A DNA stretch of 64,000 bases from Mesodorylaimus sp. YZB2_4 (Eukaryota > Nematoda > Enoplea > Dorylaimida > Dorylaimidae). The position numbers and the translations under genes were made by a program. Positions 1-15,289 of this stretch are shown one piece after another; position 1 is the stretch's first letter; each line of letters starts with the position of its first letter. The notes beneath the pieces are model-generated. The model saw only the letters and a program-made list of their open reading frames with translations, made no database searches and was not told the origin of the DNA. The stretch is taken from the NCBI GenBank assembly GCA_030248295.1, contig JASANH010001081.1, forward strand, positions 62,001 to 126,000, read 5' to 3'.

Positions 1-572
1 TACTTCCAAAGAAGTTTGGTACCTATTCAAAAATCAGTGCGTCGTTTGTCTCGAGGTTGTTCTCGAAACTCTCACGAGGGAGCATCACCGACCATCAAGT
101 CGAACTTTGCAAAACCAAAAATTGTGGAGGGCGTTTTGTACAGGGGTATATTTTCTATTGTGGTATCTAACAATTGCACCCCAAAAGTGCCAGGGATAAC
201 TACTTTTTCATCCGCATAAGCTCAGCATCTATGGCCAGAACATTTCATCATGACCTCCCATATTGACGCTCAAATGCACCCCATCTTTAATTATGTCGTA
301 CAGCCCATGCAGTTCAAAAAAGATCTTTTAAAAGCGAAGCAAGAAAATTTGCTTCCAAACCCCTTATCAGTCTGCAAGCAAGTACAGTATGTAGGCTTTT
401 TCGAAACTTCAGACAAGGGGTTACTCTACTCGTACTTAACACTGCCACAGGCGAATCTTGGCACCCGTTTACTCACAAAAAATAAAGAACCCTGCTCCGA
501 CCCTCCTTCGACAGAAGAGAATACCAGTGAAACAAGAAAATCATTGTACAGTGGCAAGCTGCAGTATGTAGG
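1..572. other. Leading noncoding stretch
   Basis: No convincing coding exon is seen before the lectin-like gene. Bases 72-125 resemble, with several mismatches, one terminal arm of the foldback element found whole at 38273-38720 (shared run TCAAGTCGAACTTTG). No matching second arm was found nearby, so it looks like a solo, decayed arm. Open frames of about 70-150 codons here show no recognisable domain. Confidence 0.4.
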
Positions 573-1916
573 ATGGCTGCGCTGCGCCAGTGCCGTTTCC
601 TCGCACTGTCGTTTCTCTCGTTTTCGATCACCTGCACCGAATCTCGGCTGTGTATTGGCGAAAACGTGTTCGATTTCTCGCATGATTCGTGCATTCAATT
701 CAAGCCGTTGACCAACGCTCATCGTGCTCATATGAGTACGATTTACGTGCCACTATCTATATGCGGTGGCTCCAAAGCGGCCGGCTTGATATGGACGTTG
801 CCAGTGTTGGATACGATGGAGAAACACAAAAAACTATGGGAAATTATCGAGGAAAAACATGGTGCGAAAGATTGGTATATGTGGTTATCTCTGATCCGGA
901 AAGCGGCCAGTGACATTGACGAGGCTTTTGATCACGAAAAATGGAGCGACGCGGGGAAGTGGCGATGGAATCTCTCAAACGCACCGCTGTCCAAAACATT
1001 CAAAGATACGTTGCCACCATGGGCTAGAAACACGACAGGACACGATGAACTCGAGCCAGACAATGGCGAATTCGTCAAAATTCCGAATATTACGTCGCTG
1101 CATGATGCAGCTACCGAGCGCTGCGTAATAGCAAGAATGATCACATCGAATGAAATTCCTTGGTTCGAGTGGTTCGATTCCTTATGCGTGCTCTCGAATG
1201 CACACAGTATGTATCACCAAATCACCACTTCGTCCTTGTTGGTTTGTCAAGGATGGAAACCCAATTCATCGACTGTGGTGTCCATGAAAAACGGTTCTAG
1301 TCAAATTGCTGAAAAACAGTTTAAATGGCAATGGTTATTACTTGCTTTGTGCGCAACAGCTGGTCTGCTGTTCACGATTGCCGTTGCTGCTGTGATCTGC
1401 TTGAAACGAAATATTGACAAAATTCGATTGTTTAAAACGAAATCACTCAATCGAAGTCCACGCCGAGCTCGACATCACGCCGAGGATGATCCCAGCAACA
1501 GTTCGAGCTGCAGCAGCGACATGTCCGGGTTTCTGGACTTTGAGACAGGGCGCGGACACGGCAGACGATCGAGACGCAGAGGATTTCACATTGTTCCAAA
1601 AGAAGACGTCATTCCAAAGCAGTCATCGTCGGCGAGTACTAAACATCGAGATGTGGCGCCAAACTCAACATCGAAGCAGTCAGTTTCGAAAGACGACAGC
1701 CAGAGCAGTTTGAAACAAGGGAGGAGAAGTTTGAACATGTCGACCAAATCAGCCAGTCATCTATCCCGGTCATCGATACGATCAAGTACGAGTACGCAAG
1801 TGGTAGCATCGCCTGCGTTCGCATCGACCAGCTGCATAGCCGAGTTGACCGACAAGCAAATGAGTTTGGGATTAGCAGCAGACGCAACTAATGATAAGAA
1901 TGAAACCAAGCAATGA
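573..1916 (+). CDS. Single-pass membrane protein with C-type-lectin-like ectodomain
   Basis: An uninterrupted 447-codon frame. Residues 1-24 form a signal peptide (hydrophobic FLALSFLSFSITC). The ectodomain (about 27-235) has spaced Cys (27, 40, 64, 184, 205, 225) and Trp residues in C-type-lectin order: WLSL near 104, KWRWN near 129, PPW at 148-150, ERCVIA at 182-187, FDSLC and LLVC at the end. A transmembrane helix follows (about 253-275), stopped by KRNIDK, then a 170-residue Ser/Arg-rich basic tail. The canonical EPN/QPD and WND sugar/calcium motifs are not evident (it has EPDN), so carbohydrate binding is unlikely or divergent. The start was chosen as the first ATG giving a signal peptide. 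Lack of introns is unusual beside its multi-exon neighbours. The lectin-fold call is an inference from pattern; membrane topology is firm. Confidence 0.72.
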   Translation: MAALRQCRFLALSFLSFSITCTESRLCIGENVFDFSHDSCIQFKPLTNAHRAHMSTIYVPLSICGGSKAAGLIWTLPVLDTMEKHKKLWEIIEEKHGAKDWYMWLSLIRKAASDIDEAFDHEKWSDAGKWRWNLSNAPLSKTFKDTLPPWARNTTGHDELEPDNGEFVKIPNITSLHDAATERCVIARMITSNEIPWFEWFDSLCVLSNAHSMYHQITTSSLLVCQGWKPNSSTVVSMKNGSSQIAEKQFKWQWLLLALCATAGLLFTIAVAAVICLKRNIDKIRLFKTKSLNRSPRRARHHAEDDPSNSSSCSSDMSGFLDFETGRGHGRRSRRRGFHIVPKEDVIPKQSSSASTKHRDVAPNSTSKQSVSKDDSQSSLKQGRRSLNMSTKSASHLSRSSIRSSTSTQVVASPAFASTSCIAELTDKQMSLGLAADATNDKNETKQ

Positions 1917-2644
1917 GGTGCGTGACTGGGAGTACAGAGATGCATGTTTGAACAACTATGTTATGCCTGATGCAGTGCTATGATGTCTTGCGCTACAAAT
2001 AATTAGTGTGCGTCAACTATCGAGGTCCATGCTGTGCACCCAGACTCAGTTTGAGAACTGTGAAATTCTAAAACCAGTCCTTCGCAGAAAGCCAATTTTT
2101 AGTGCTCATGCAGGTGATGATCTGGAATAATTTGCAAGGATTTCCACGATAATTTGGTGGATTGAAGTTTGAGGGGCACCACGCAGGACCTGGATGCAAA
2201 TTCTGCGTGAGAAACCCCTTTGGTTTAGCTTAAGATGTGTTACTTGCTGTGGTGTTCTTCATGAGGCACTCCATGATAGGTCACGACACTCATAAGTCCT
2301 GCTGGTATCTCCACAGCCTTGACAAAGCAGAACATTACCCTGACGTATAATAGTTGAGTCAGACCGGTGTCTTCCAGTTTAAAACCGACCAAATACTGAA
2401 AAAACAATTCGCTGAGTCAGACCATAAGACTAGCAATCAAATGACGTCCTTCGTCTTATGACCGTAATCAGCTAGTTTGACGAGTGCTTAGCAGTCACTA
2501 GTGTGAGTTGGCAGTATACATATGTAGACTATTACCTACCTGGATCCGTTGGGTTTGGGCACACTATAGAGTGGTCAGAAAACAGGTACGCGTATGTGCA
2601 GTACGGTAAATTATATAGCCGATTATTTGCCGCGCTTCAGCTAA

Positions 2645-2694
2645 CAAGGGAACGGGGCAGCGTGGGGCAGCCAACAAGGGGCGATGTTCCCTTG
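2645..2694. mobile_element. 50-bp deletion derivative of the CAAGGGAAC foldback family
   Basis: The ends are CAAGGGAAC and its inverse GTTCCCTTG, flanked on both sides by TAA (2642-2644 and 2695-2697), a 3-bp target duplication. The same ends and a 3-bp duplication (TGA) bound the 448-bp element at 38273-38720. This copy retains only the tips plus a GGGGCAGC-type interior. Confidence 0.6.
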
Positions 2695-3315
2695 TAAGTC
2701 CCCTAGACTTGTGGTGCTCTATGTAGATATGTACAGTATTATGTCTTGGAATAATGTTGTCATGGTTTTTTGTAATGCCAATGGTGGCTGCTGTCAGTGG
2801 TCAAAACTATACAAACTATACAGCATGCCTCGAGGCATGCTATACAGTGCTGGTAAAAATATTGAAAGGTACAACGTACATTATGTAGAGCGTGAAAGGC
2901 GTAAATTGCAAACTTACAGGGTTTTACTGGATGGATAGCTAGGTATGATTGAAGGGTCATCGTAACAGGTCGTCATTTCAGGCCTTTTGCGAAAATACGG
3001 TAGAAGTAAATGTCATACGGTGCGGCGTGGTCGATGAGCAATGATCGGTGGCCAGTGCCCGCTCTTTTGAGCCAGTTGCACATGCCATTCGAATGATTAT
3101 ACATACCTTGAATCCTCGCTGTGGCTTGTTTCCCTCGCCTCACTTACTGTATACACTCCGTGTCGGACCCTTTGAATTCCAAGTCATCATGGGATAACAA
3201 GTAGGATTTACGGTACGCATCGTCTTAGAGATCTTTGTTAGTGCTATGCCTACTGCAGGTATGCTATTCATGATCAGGCCATACCTGTGCCTTTCTACTC
3301 GTAGCTTCCCAGGCA

Positions 3316-3520
3316 GCCTCGCGTTCGAACAAATGCAGCACCTGTCTCCAATGCTGCTCTACGATCGGTGCACCCCGGACTTCTCTATTCGATCGTTCTA
3401 CGCTCACAATCGGTTAGACTACTGTGCCAGCTGCTTGCGATACTCGAACACGGCCTTCAGTTGCCTACCGAACTCCAGTCGTCGCGCAAACCCAATCCTC
3501 CGTCTGGCGATGAGCCCGTA
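3316..3520 (+). other. Possible isolated coding exon
   Basis: The stretch is preceded by CTTCCCAG and followed by GTAAGA, and two + frames stay open throughout. The frame reading LLCQLLAILEHGLQLP looks most protein-like. No domain was recognised and no partner exons were found, so this may be chance. Confidence 0.22.
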
Positions 3521-3721
3521 AGAACCAGCCGACTGCATCGCCTCGCGTCAGGCATATGCAGATCTAGCAAAGTACAAAGGGCGATGTCGGCTGCTTCTGT
3601 TTCATGGCCTATATTTTCTACAGCAGATTATGATGGGCTTTCGTGCATTTGGCGGATGTGTGATCTGCTTTGTTTTGGATGAATATACGTTTATTTTAGG
3701 TGATCAGACACTAATTGTAAA

Positions 3722-7219
<3,498 letters not shown>

Positions 7220-9726
7220 AAGTCATTGGGGAACAAAGTTGAATAGAAAACAATTTAGATTTTAGCGTTTAATCGAAGGTTTTTTGGTGGTGTGTAGTGA
7301 TTTGTACAAGAGATGTCATTTTGACAGTTATGACAGTTTCCTCTCTTCTCACAAGGGGATGTCGCGAGGTGGCAATGCGGACTTCATATTGCGATTGGTC
7401 GCAAAATGCTGCTTGATACAACAACACATTTTTTAGAATATCAGCTGACAGCCAGGTGGTCAGTTGTGGCGAGGTAATGCTGTACAAGGCCCAAGTATCC
7501 GCCGGACATTCGAGATTTTGTTTTCTTTAACGGATAAACGCCCCCTGGGTATAAAGTTTGATGACTTTGATTGCTCGCCACGGCTGACCACCCAGGTATT
7601 AGCCGTCAAGATTTTTAAGGATATGTTCCATGGTACCAAGGAACATTTCGCGGCGTGAAGCCCGTATTGCCACTCCACGACCTCCCTCTGTTCTCTTCGA
7701 AAACAGCGTGCAATGTGCTCTTGCACTCACTCAAGTATCGATCATGGGCGCTGGTGATCATCCAGCCGCATAGCTAACGGTAAGCTAGTCCTACCACTGG
7801 TCGTTACAGCTCTGACGATGTGTAGATCTGCCCCAGTCTCGCAGGTTAAACCTGCTGTAGGCATCGCCAGATGTACTCTGGACTTCTGTGACACTGACAA
7901 GAATGAGGCTACAGCGAGCGGCTCCATGTAAGGTGTCCTCGGCTAACCCGCGTGGGGCCTAAATCAGAAGATCTGTTGCTTGCGGGTGAAATCCTTGGCT
8001 CGACCCTGACTTAGGAGAGGCTGACCAGTTCCCTGAACCAGTGCACTCATAACTAGGCCGGAGGGCATAGTACACGCCCAGTCCAAGCCTATTACACGGG
8101 CTACCCATCAGGATAATTCCCAGTGTACGAGTCCACAGGCCTTCAAGCTTCAGACTGTTCCATTAGCTCGATTGACATTGCCAAAGCCAGGCTCGTGCCA
8201 CGCTTCTCTGCATTGGTACTCGCTGTAGTTCAACAAAGTAGCGTGCTTTTACGTCATGTGACTCGACCTTGTGCCGTCAGCTCTCTTTTTCGGAAATCAC
8301 TGAGCATAAAGGAATAACAGTTGCGCCATAAAATGCTTGCACATAGAATTCTTCCTGGACCGAGGACTAATTTGGAGGAATCATCCCAAGTGTAGTGATC
8401 AGGATGATGTTAGTTCCATATATACCGCGCATTGCTATTTTAAAATGATTGCCTTCGTTTTTATTTGGCACTAGCTCATTCGTTATGTCTAATCATGAAT
8501 CATGCTATCTTTGCGTTTTCTACGAAACCTACATAAGCTCGTCTTTTCGTGTCTTTAGAGCGCTTTAGTCTGTTCGTGAATTTCGGTAAGCCAATAAAGA
8601 GTTGCTTTCACTCGTGTAGAGTCCCCTTTGTAGGAACCCACCCAAGCGCTACGCAATCTCACGCCGATGCTTGGTGCCTATGCAACTCTGACTCTGTAAC
8701 AGTCTGAATAGCCATACACTGAAGAAGATACCGCGGAAGAAAGGACCACACACTGCTCAGTGTCGCTCCAAACTGCCAGTAAGCAAAACACATGCAGTCT
8801 CCTATGGGGACGAACACTATCGATACTTTGCGATTATCTGTCTCACTGATCGTGAGCCACATCCTTTTTGGCCACCCATTCATGTTCATGATCATTATTT
8901 ACCATATCACTAAGCACAGGTATGATGGCCTGGGCTTGCGTCCACAATCAGTCTAGCCCATCAGTCCACTTTATACTCAAGTCCACTGACTTAGGGCATC
9001 CATGCTGGCAGCTGGCTGCATCACCCGTCAAGGCGATGTTTCAACCATGGGCTAGGTTGGAAGACTGTGCTGCCCTGGGTTCTTGGCATAGCAAAAGCTC
9101 CCTTCAGCTCCCTACGGACCTAGACCTATTACGTACATGATGAATAACAGCATTGGTTTTTAACCTGCCTGTCTTAAGCTAATCCTAACTTCTAGACTGT
9201 GGCGCACTGACATAATGCTTGATATCTTTTATTTTCTGGAGTGTTCTGTTGTTGACACCCTTTTTCCATAGGTACTGCCGCCAGATGGCGTGCAGAAAAC
9301 CAAATCGGGTATTTCCGTCCCGCATTCTCTGCCAGCAGCGATGTTTTGCAATCAATGCGGCATTGCACAAAACACCATTGCTGCATCTGGCTCGCATCCA
9401 GCCGCTAGTCCAGGCGACCAACAAGAATGATGTTGTGCTCTGTCGAAGGCAAACAGAGCGAGATTTAGCTGGCCCAGAGTCGGTTAAACATCCATTGCAG
9501 CCAGCTGGCACTAACCAGCAGAAGCGCCTGTACTAGACGAGACAGCTTTGCGACTGGTGCGAAGCATAAAACGAATCTGGTTCGATATCGATTGTTTATG
9601 TGGATTGTGCTCGTAATCTAAATCATAGTCGTCTGATTTGGACAAAGTAAGTTGGACCATAGCAGTGGGGCAGTATTATTGTGTGCACCCGTGTCATATG
9701 CCACCCTTGTTTACGCGCAGATAAAC
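7220..9726. other. Intergenic region between hpd and the MDH-like gene
   Basis: No gene is recognised. The notable content is an imperfect foldback at about 7350-7700. Frames up to 108 codons on both strands near 9185-9536 overlap each other and match no family seen. Confidence 0.4.
7350..7700. repeat. Imperfect foldback (inverted repeat, arms about 125 bp)
   Basis: The left arm (about 7350-7475) and the inverse of the right arm (about 7575-7700) are colinear: GAGGTGGCAATGCGGACTTC pairs with GAGTGGCAATACGGGCTTC, CGCAAAATG with CGCGAAATG, and GGTGGTCAGTTGTGGCGAG with GGTGGTCAGCCGTGGCGAG. The loop is about 100 bp. It looks like an aged foldback MITE. Target duplications were not identified. 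Confidence 0.55.
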
Positions 9727-11228
9727 ATGCCTCTATTGCAAAACGCCGTACTCCCCTTGATGCGCCAAACAGCGCGTTTTCGTCACGTTGGTACCAAAGT
9801 GACCATCTTGGGAGGCAGTGGAGCCATTGCGCAGCCACTGGCCTTGCTGTTGAAAAGCAATCCAAGGATCACACATTTGGCTTTGTACGATGTGGTGCCA
9901 ACTGGAGGCGTGTCGGCTGATCTGTCCCATATCAACACACATGCCCAGGTGAGTCACTGCTTGGTATTGATGTCTGGTCCTGAAGTCTGCAGTGCTCAAG
10001 AGTGACAGCCCTCCCAACATACGCCAATGCATATTGCGCAGGGGTTAGGTGAAGGTGCCTTGCGCAGTTCAGGGTGCTCAGGGGCTGTCAGTAGACGAGC
10101 TCGTGTTACGGGATAAGAATTGACGTTCAGTGATACTAGATAAGTGATGAGATGAGATTCAGCAATGATGAGATAAGAAGTAACGTTCACTTATGTATTC
10201 TGGGGCCTGCTGAAGGAGCTGTTTGTCACAGAAAAAGACCCAGCGTTTTGGTCCTTTGTGTCTGTAAATAAAAACTAATCTCTAGACCACAGCTACCTCA
10301 TTAAGCTGGCGTCACGAAGTGTCAGTCGTGTCTAATCTTAGGTGTCGGCACATGCGAAACCAGAAGAAATTAAAATGGCGTTAGAAGGATCCGAAATCGT
10401 GCTGATCGCTGCCGGTTCCCCTCGTCGTGGTGCCATCACATCCCAGGATGCACTATTCAAGACGAATGCACCGGTTATCAAGGCACTGAGTGAGGCAATC
10501 TCCTTCCACAGTCCAGACGCCTTCGTCGGTGTCATCACACAGCCCATCAACATGCTTATGCCGCTCGTGTCCGAAGCACTGTATCGTCGCAACGTCTACA
10601 ACCCAAATCGAGTCTTCGGCATCACTACCTTGAACTCGGTTCGTGCTCGGGCTTTCGTGAGTGCACTGAAGGGCTTGGACGTGGATGAGAGTTGCGTACC
10701 AGTCTATGGAGGCAGCACTGACGTTACCATCGTACCTATATTTTCCCAAACAACACCAGCAGTGGATGTTTCGGAGAATGATATAAAAGCATTGGTATGA
10801 CTTTATCAATTTCAAATTTGGGCGGGAATTTTAAATTGAAAGCTTTGATGTTCAATTACACTCTACGGATCGGGCGTATATTTGCATTATAGACCCAGCG
10901 CGTACAACAGGCTGACGACGAAGTATTCAAGGCCAAGGGAGGCACAGGCTCTCCTTCCTTATCCATGGCCTATGCAGCTTATCTTTTCACCAACAGCCTC
11001 GTGGAAGCATTGGAAGGCAAGTCAGACGTGGTTCGTTCGGTCATGGTTCGCTCAAACCTGATCCCGGGTGTTGAATATTTTGCCAGCAAAGTATTGCTGG
11101 GCAAGCAAGGTGTCGAGAAGGTTTTGCCACTGGGCGACCTGTCACACTTCGAGAAAGTGACTTTGGACAATGCTGTGCCAAAGTTAAAACAGGATATCGC
11201 CCAAGGAGTTGAGTTTATTCGCGCTTGA
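9727..11228 (+). CDS. Mitochondrial malate dehydrogenase-like protein, probably catalytically inactive
   Basis: Exons 9727-9948, 10342-10794 and 10893-11228, all phase 0, encode 336 residues. Residues 1-20 (Arg-rich, no acid) resemble a mitochondrial targeting peptide; an in-frame ATG at 9652 would add 25 residues that spoil it. The fold is clear over the full length: DVVPTGGVSADLSHI, VYNPNRVFGITTL, GSPSLSMAYAA. Key residues differ from active MDH: the Rossmann loop is GGSGAIA (third Gly lost, 29-35); the loop PRKPGMTR is PRRGAITSQ, so the second substrate Arg is gone; the Asn of ANPVN is Gln141; the Asp of TTLDIVR is Asn172; the catalytic His of GGHAG is Ser199. Arg102 and Arg175 remain. The frame is intact with good splice sites, so it is not an ordinary pseudogene. 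Whether it binds NAD or a partner enzyme cannot be told. Confidence 0.9.
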
Positions 11229-11730
11229 ACTGAATCAGTTTGAAATGAATGGCTTTCGACTAATTTGTTCCTATGCTGCCAGTGTGTGGTGTAAAGTAGT
11301 ACTTCGCGAGGGATCCATTACTTGGACATGGTACCATACTATATTATAGTAGCGGCGGTCATTGCTTTCTTCTTTTATGTATGTATGGTGCTGTCGCTGA
11401 TAAGAAGGATATCTACTAGTGCAAATTACATAATGAGGCGAAAGATTGCGTGCAGCTCTTTTTTTCTGTATGTGCAAAATAAAACACAAAGTTATTATGT
11501 ACTCTGGACATCGCTGTTTCATTATTTGAATATCGCGCGTAAATTGGAGAGAAACAAAAATTGTCTGCTAGTGGCGGTAACTAGTTTCACCTTCCGCGCA
11601 CTTTCAATGGATTTCTCCCAAGAATTTTGCCGGGTAGCAAGTATAGATATCTACCTCTATCCGGTCCTTGTTCTGTATAACTTGCTGGTAGATACCGTGC
11701 AGCAGTATTGTGCGTTTTTATTGTTAGTGA
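11229..11730 (+). other. 3' flank of the MDH-like gene and 5' flank of the NRAMP gene
   Basis: A canonical AATAAA lies at 11478-11483, 250 bp past the MDH-like stop and 248 bp before the NRAMP start, a plausible poly(A) signal. No other feature was recognised in this 500-bp head-to-tail spacer. Confidence 0.4.
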
Positions 11731-14700
11731 ATGGAAATGGCTGATAGCAACAGCCCCAGCGAATCAGCTGCTGTCGTATCGGTCCCGACTGAGAGGCCCA
11801 GGACCGAGGTGAGTAAAGTGTCCCTTGATTCTGTACCAAACTGTCTCCAGGAAAGGAGCAAGAGTTTTTTCGATGCGATTTTGTTCAGAGTACGCTGTTT
11901 TGAAATGTGGCTTTACAGTTCTGTTTGCATCCTGGTTTGAAACTAGCCCATACGTAGGCTATGGGTTTCAGTTCTGTTTTTCCCTACGGTAAGCCATTCT
12001 ATTCTTTCAGGACACCAAATCGGAGAAATTTCGATTCAGTTTTCGGAGGCTAGCAGCATTTCTCGGTCCTGGTTTTCTTATGAGCATTGCCTATTTAGAT
12101 CCTGGTAACATTGAATCCGACTTGCGATCAGGAACATTGGCCGGTTTGAATGTAAGTTTCTTAAATTTTATTTAGCTTTTTCTCAACCGTACACAAAATC
12201 ATTCGTTTAGCTGTTATGGGTTCTTCTGCTCGCTCACGTTCTCGGTTTGTTGTTGCAAAGGCTGTCCGCGCGATTGGGCGTTGTGGCAGGCAAACATATG
12301 GCGGAAGTAGCTTACGTTTATTATCCTCGGGTTCCCCGGCTTATTTTATGGATTATGATCGAAATTGCGATTATCGGCGCCGATATGCAAGAAGTGATTG
12401 GAACTGCGATTGCCTGGAATTTGTTATCGAACGGATAGTAAGACGCTGATGTTTCTTCGAGCAAGTGATTCACGGGGAAGGCAGGCTGTGTTGATGCTGT
12501 GTAAGCTGGAAAGTTATGGCTCTTACAACTATAGTTCACGAGCCGTTCTGATGAATGTGTTCTGGTTTTAGTTTGCCGTTATGGGCCGGCGTCTTGATAA
12601 CCATTGTCGACACTATGACGTTCCTTCTGTTGGATCGATACGGCCTTAGGAAACTGGAAGTTTTCTTTTGCTTTCTTATAGCAGTAATGGGTCTGACGTT
12701 CGGAATCGAGGTAAGGAATAGTTTACTTTGTCACACCTCTGCTTTTTCATTTCTTCAACTCTTTTATAGTATGTATTTTCTGCTCCTAGTCAGTTGGAAG
12801 TACTGAGCGGAGTTTTTATTCCGAAATGTCCAAATTGTGATACAACCATTTTTCTGCAAGCAGTGGGAATAATCGGTGCCGTCATCATGCCTCACAATTT
12901 GTATCTTCATAGCGCCTTGGTGTCCAAGGTATGTGCTTCTTGTGAGGTGCTGGTAATGGTTTTTCTTTCTGTGCTAAATAGATTTTTTTAGTCAGGAAAT
13001 GTTGATCGCACGAAACGCACAGCTGTTAGCGAAGCGAATGTCTACAATGTTATCGAATCGGGCTTGGCCTTGGGATGCTCATTTGTTATCAATTTATTCG
13101 TCGTTGCTGTATTCGCCGTGGGCTTGCACGGAAAGAGTAACGCGGAAGTGGTAAGTTAAAGCTGATGCTTCTGATAACAGGTATCGTTAGGTATTTTACA
13201 CCACCTAACCTTGGTCCTTGGGTCACATTGGTCTGATCGTGAAAGGGTGAACGCGGTGTGTTTAGGAATTCATGGCCAGGCTTTGGCGAAGTCCGTTGAA
13301 GGGCCACATTGATCTGGCTGAGAGAGGGAAAAGGTTTGTCAAGGGGATCCTTGAAGGCGCAGCAGGGCAGACCTGGCACGGCTTATCGTCAGTGAAGGTT
13401 TCTAGTCAGATGCGAATATTTATGTGTTTGGATAGTCTTAAGGAAATCTGGCTTGTTAGGCCTAGCGAGCCATCACTAGGATGGATGCACAGCTGTTGAT
13501 AAGAGAGGTAGTTGGATTTAATTCAGGCTTGGCTAATGATTAGTTCTATGGCGAGCTTCAGCTTCGACGTCCTACCTGGCACCTGAGTGCGTAAGGGGCT
13601 GGTCACCCTTGAGAGTGGGCTGCGAGCCCTAGCATTATTAGGCCCACGACCCTGCCGCCCACAGTAAATTACTGAAGAAGTGGGCAATCTTTTAATGCGC
13701 ATCCTTGGTGAAGGACAGACTCCTTACCCCGCAATGCCACCCACGACCCATCTTTTACATGCAGAGCACGTGCGTGCCCAGTTTATAGTACATCGAGTCC
13801 ATAAGGCTATGATTCTCGGTTTGCTTGTTTCAGCACGCTGTTTGCGAGGCCAGACATGATCCACACTCGTCCGTATTCCCCAACAACAATGACACCGTCT
13901 CTGTAGACATTTACCGCGGAGGTCTGTTTCTCGGATGTCAGTACGGTCCAACCGCTTTGTATGTCTGGGGCATCGGTGTCCTGGCAGCTGGTCAAAGTTC
14001 CACGATGGCGGGCTGTTACGCTGGCCAGTTTGTGATGGAGGTAAGTAGCGATCTGGTCGTTGAGGGTCATTCTACGTGTGGTCATTCTAGGGTTTTGTCA
14101 ACTTATCCTGGTCCCGGTGGAAACGTGTGTTTTTCAGTCGAAGCATCGCCATTGTGCCTACTTTGATCGTGGCCGTGTTCCGTGATGTGCGCCAGCTGAC
14201 GGGCATGAACGACTTGCTTAATGCCTTGCAAATGCTCCAGCTACCGTTCGCCTTACTTCCTATTTTGACATTTACGTCATCGAAGGCTGTCATGAGCGAT
14301 TTTAGGATCAGTGTGTAAGTGTCGGCTGGGGCGAGGGGCATAGGTGTTGTGCAGACGGGCCTTGCACCGAACCGAGCTGATGACTCTGGAAAACTCGTTG
14401 TCAGTCTTGTCTCGTATCCCGTGACAGCGAAGGACTTCCGTTTTAGGCTTTCTCGAGTATTGCTCGGCTTTGTCGCGTGCCTGGCCATTGGTATCAATTT
14501 GTACTTTATATTCGATTTCATCAATTCGATCACTGCTCATTCGCCTGGCGCCTATGTCGGCATTGGGTTACTGATGGCGGTCTATTTTTTGATGGTGTTC
14601 TATTTCGTAGGTTTGAGTTCATCGTCAGGAGGCCGGGTTATTCTTCTATTGAGACTCATTCATTATAGGCTGTCTATTGCCTTATTGCAATGGGAGCGGA

Positions 14701-15289
14701 AGCTTGTTATAATTTGCGGGTAAGTGAGTGAGAGAAGCGTGCTGCTTGTGCGGATGGAGAGGGTCCACTCGTTTCTGACTCCATGATGGGATCATGGAAA
14801 TTGCCCAGACATGAGTGGAAACCTCCCTTGAGTGGCGTCTCTCTGACTGGTCAGTTGCGGTGAGCGATCAAAGTGAGCGCATTTTATGTGTTAATTCGTG
14901 GTGTCAGTTTGTCCGATGGATATACAGTATTGGTTTCTGTGTGGTAGTGCCTTTGTGTCGATCCCCTCGGATGGATGAAGGTTTTGGGGCCAGACGAAAC
15001 CACCGGTGTCTGTCTAATGATAGTGGGGTGGATTGGTACTTACCTGGTATCAAACGTAAAAAGCAGTGGGGAATCTATGGGGATTTCTATACATAGATAA
15101 AACCAGCTTCTCGCTATTTTTCAGTGCGCTAACCGCTTTTTCCCTGAACCAGTGGAAACCAATATCGATGCCCCGTGGTTGAATACAATGAAGCCTGCGG
15201 GATATGGGTCGATCAACAGCCCTGATGAGCCTGTAGTCGACGATGCGACCGTGGTTACGAACGATAGAGAAGCAATATTGGCATTTTGA
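11731..15289 (+). CDS. NRAMP/SLC11 divalent metal transporter (11 exons)
   Basis: A proton-coupled Fe2+/Mn2+ transporter of plasma or endosomal membrane. Exons: 11731-11808, 12011-12151, 12211-12437, 12572-12710, 12770-12928, 12992-13150, 13834-14040, 14091-14314, 14447-14606, 14669-14719, 15125-15289; phases all join, giving 569 residues (family about 550-570). TM1 carries the metal-binding DPGN motif (Asp56, Asn59) in [13 protein letters not shown]6 carries Met235 in [16 protein letters not shown]. Other family blocks are [42 protein letters not shown] and [21 protein letters not shown]. All metal ligands expected from structures are present, so it should be functional. The C-tail ends NDREAILAF. 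The 683-bp intron before exon 7 holds nothing recognised. Placement of the tiny 51-bp exon 10 is the least certain point. Confidence 0.94.

Larger units (their letters stand above)
1917..3721. other. Intergenic region
   Basis: Mostly no identifiable gene. It contains a 50-bp transposon remnant (2645-2694), a 20-bp perfect palindrome near 2823-2842 centred on CTCGAG, and one stretch with exon-like borders (about 3316-3520) described separately. Confidence 0.4.

Noticed and set aside
9185-9536. Overlapping frames of about 105 codons on both strands
   Set aside because: No family similarity, no convincing splice sites or partner exons; coding status cannot be supported.
9652-9726. Upstream in-frame ATG as the start of the MDH-like gene
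   Set aside because: It would put a 25-residue non-targeting segment before a typical mitochondrial presequence; the ATG at 9727 fits the family better.
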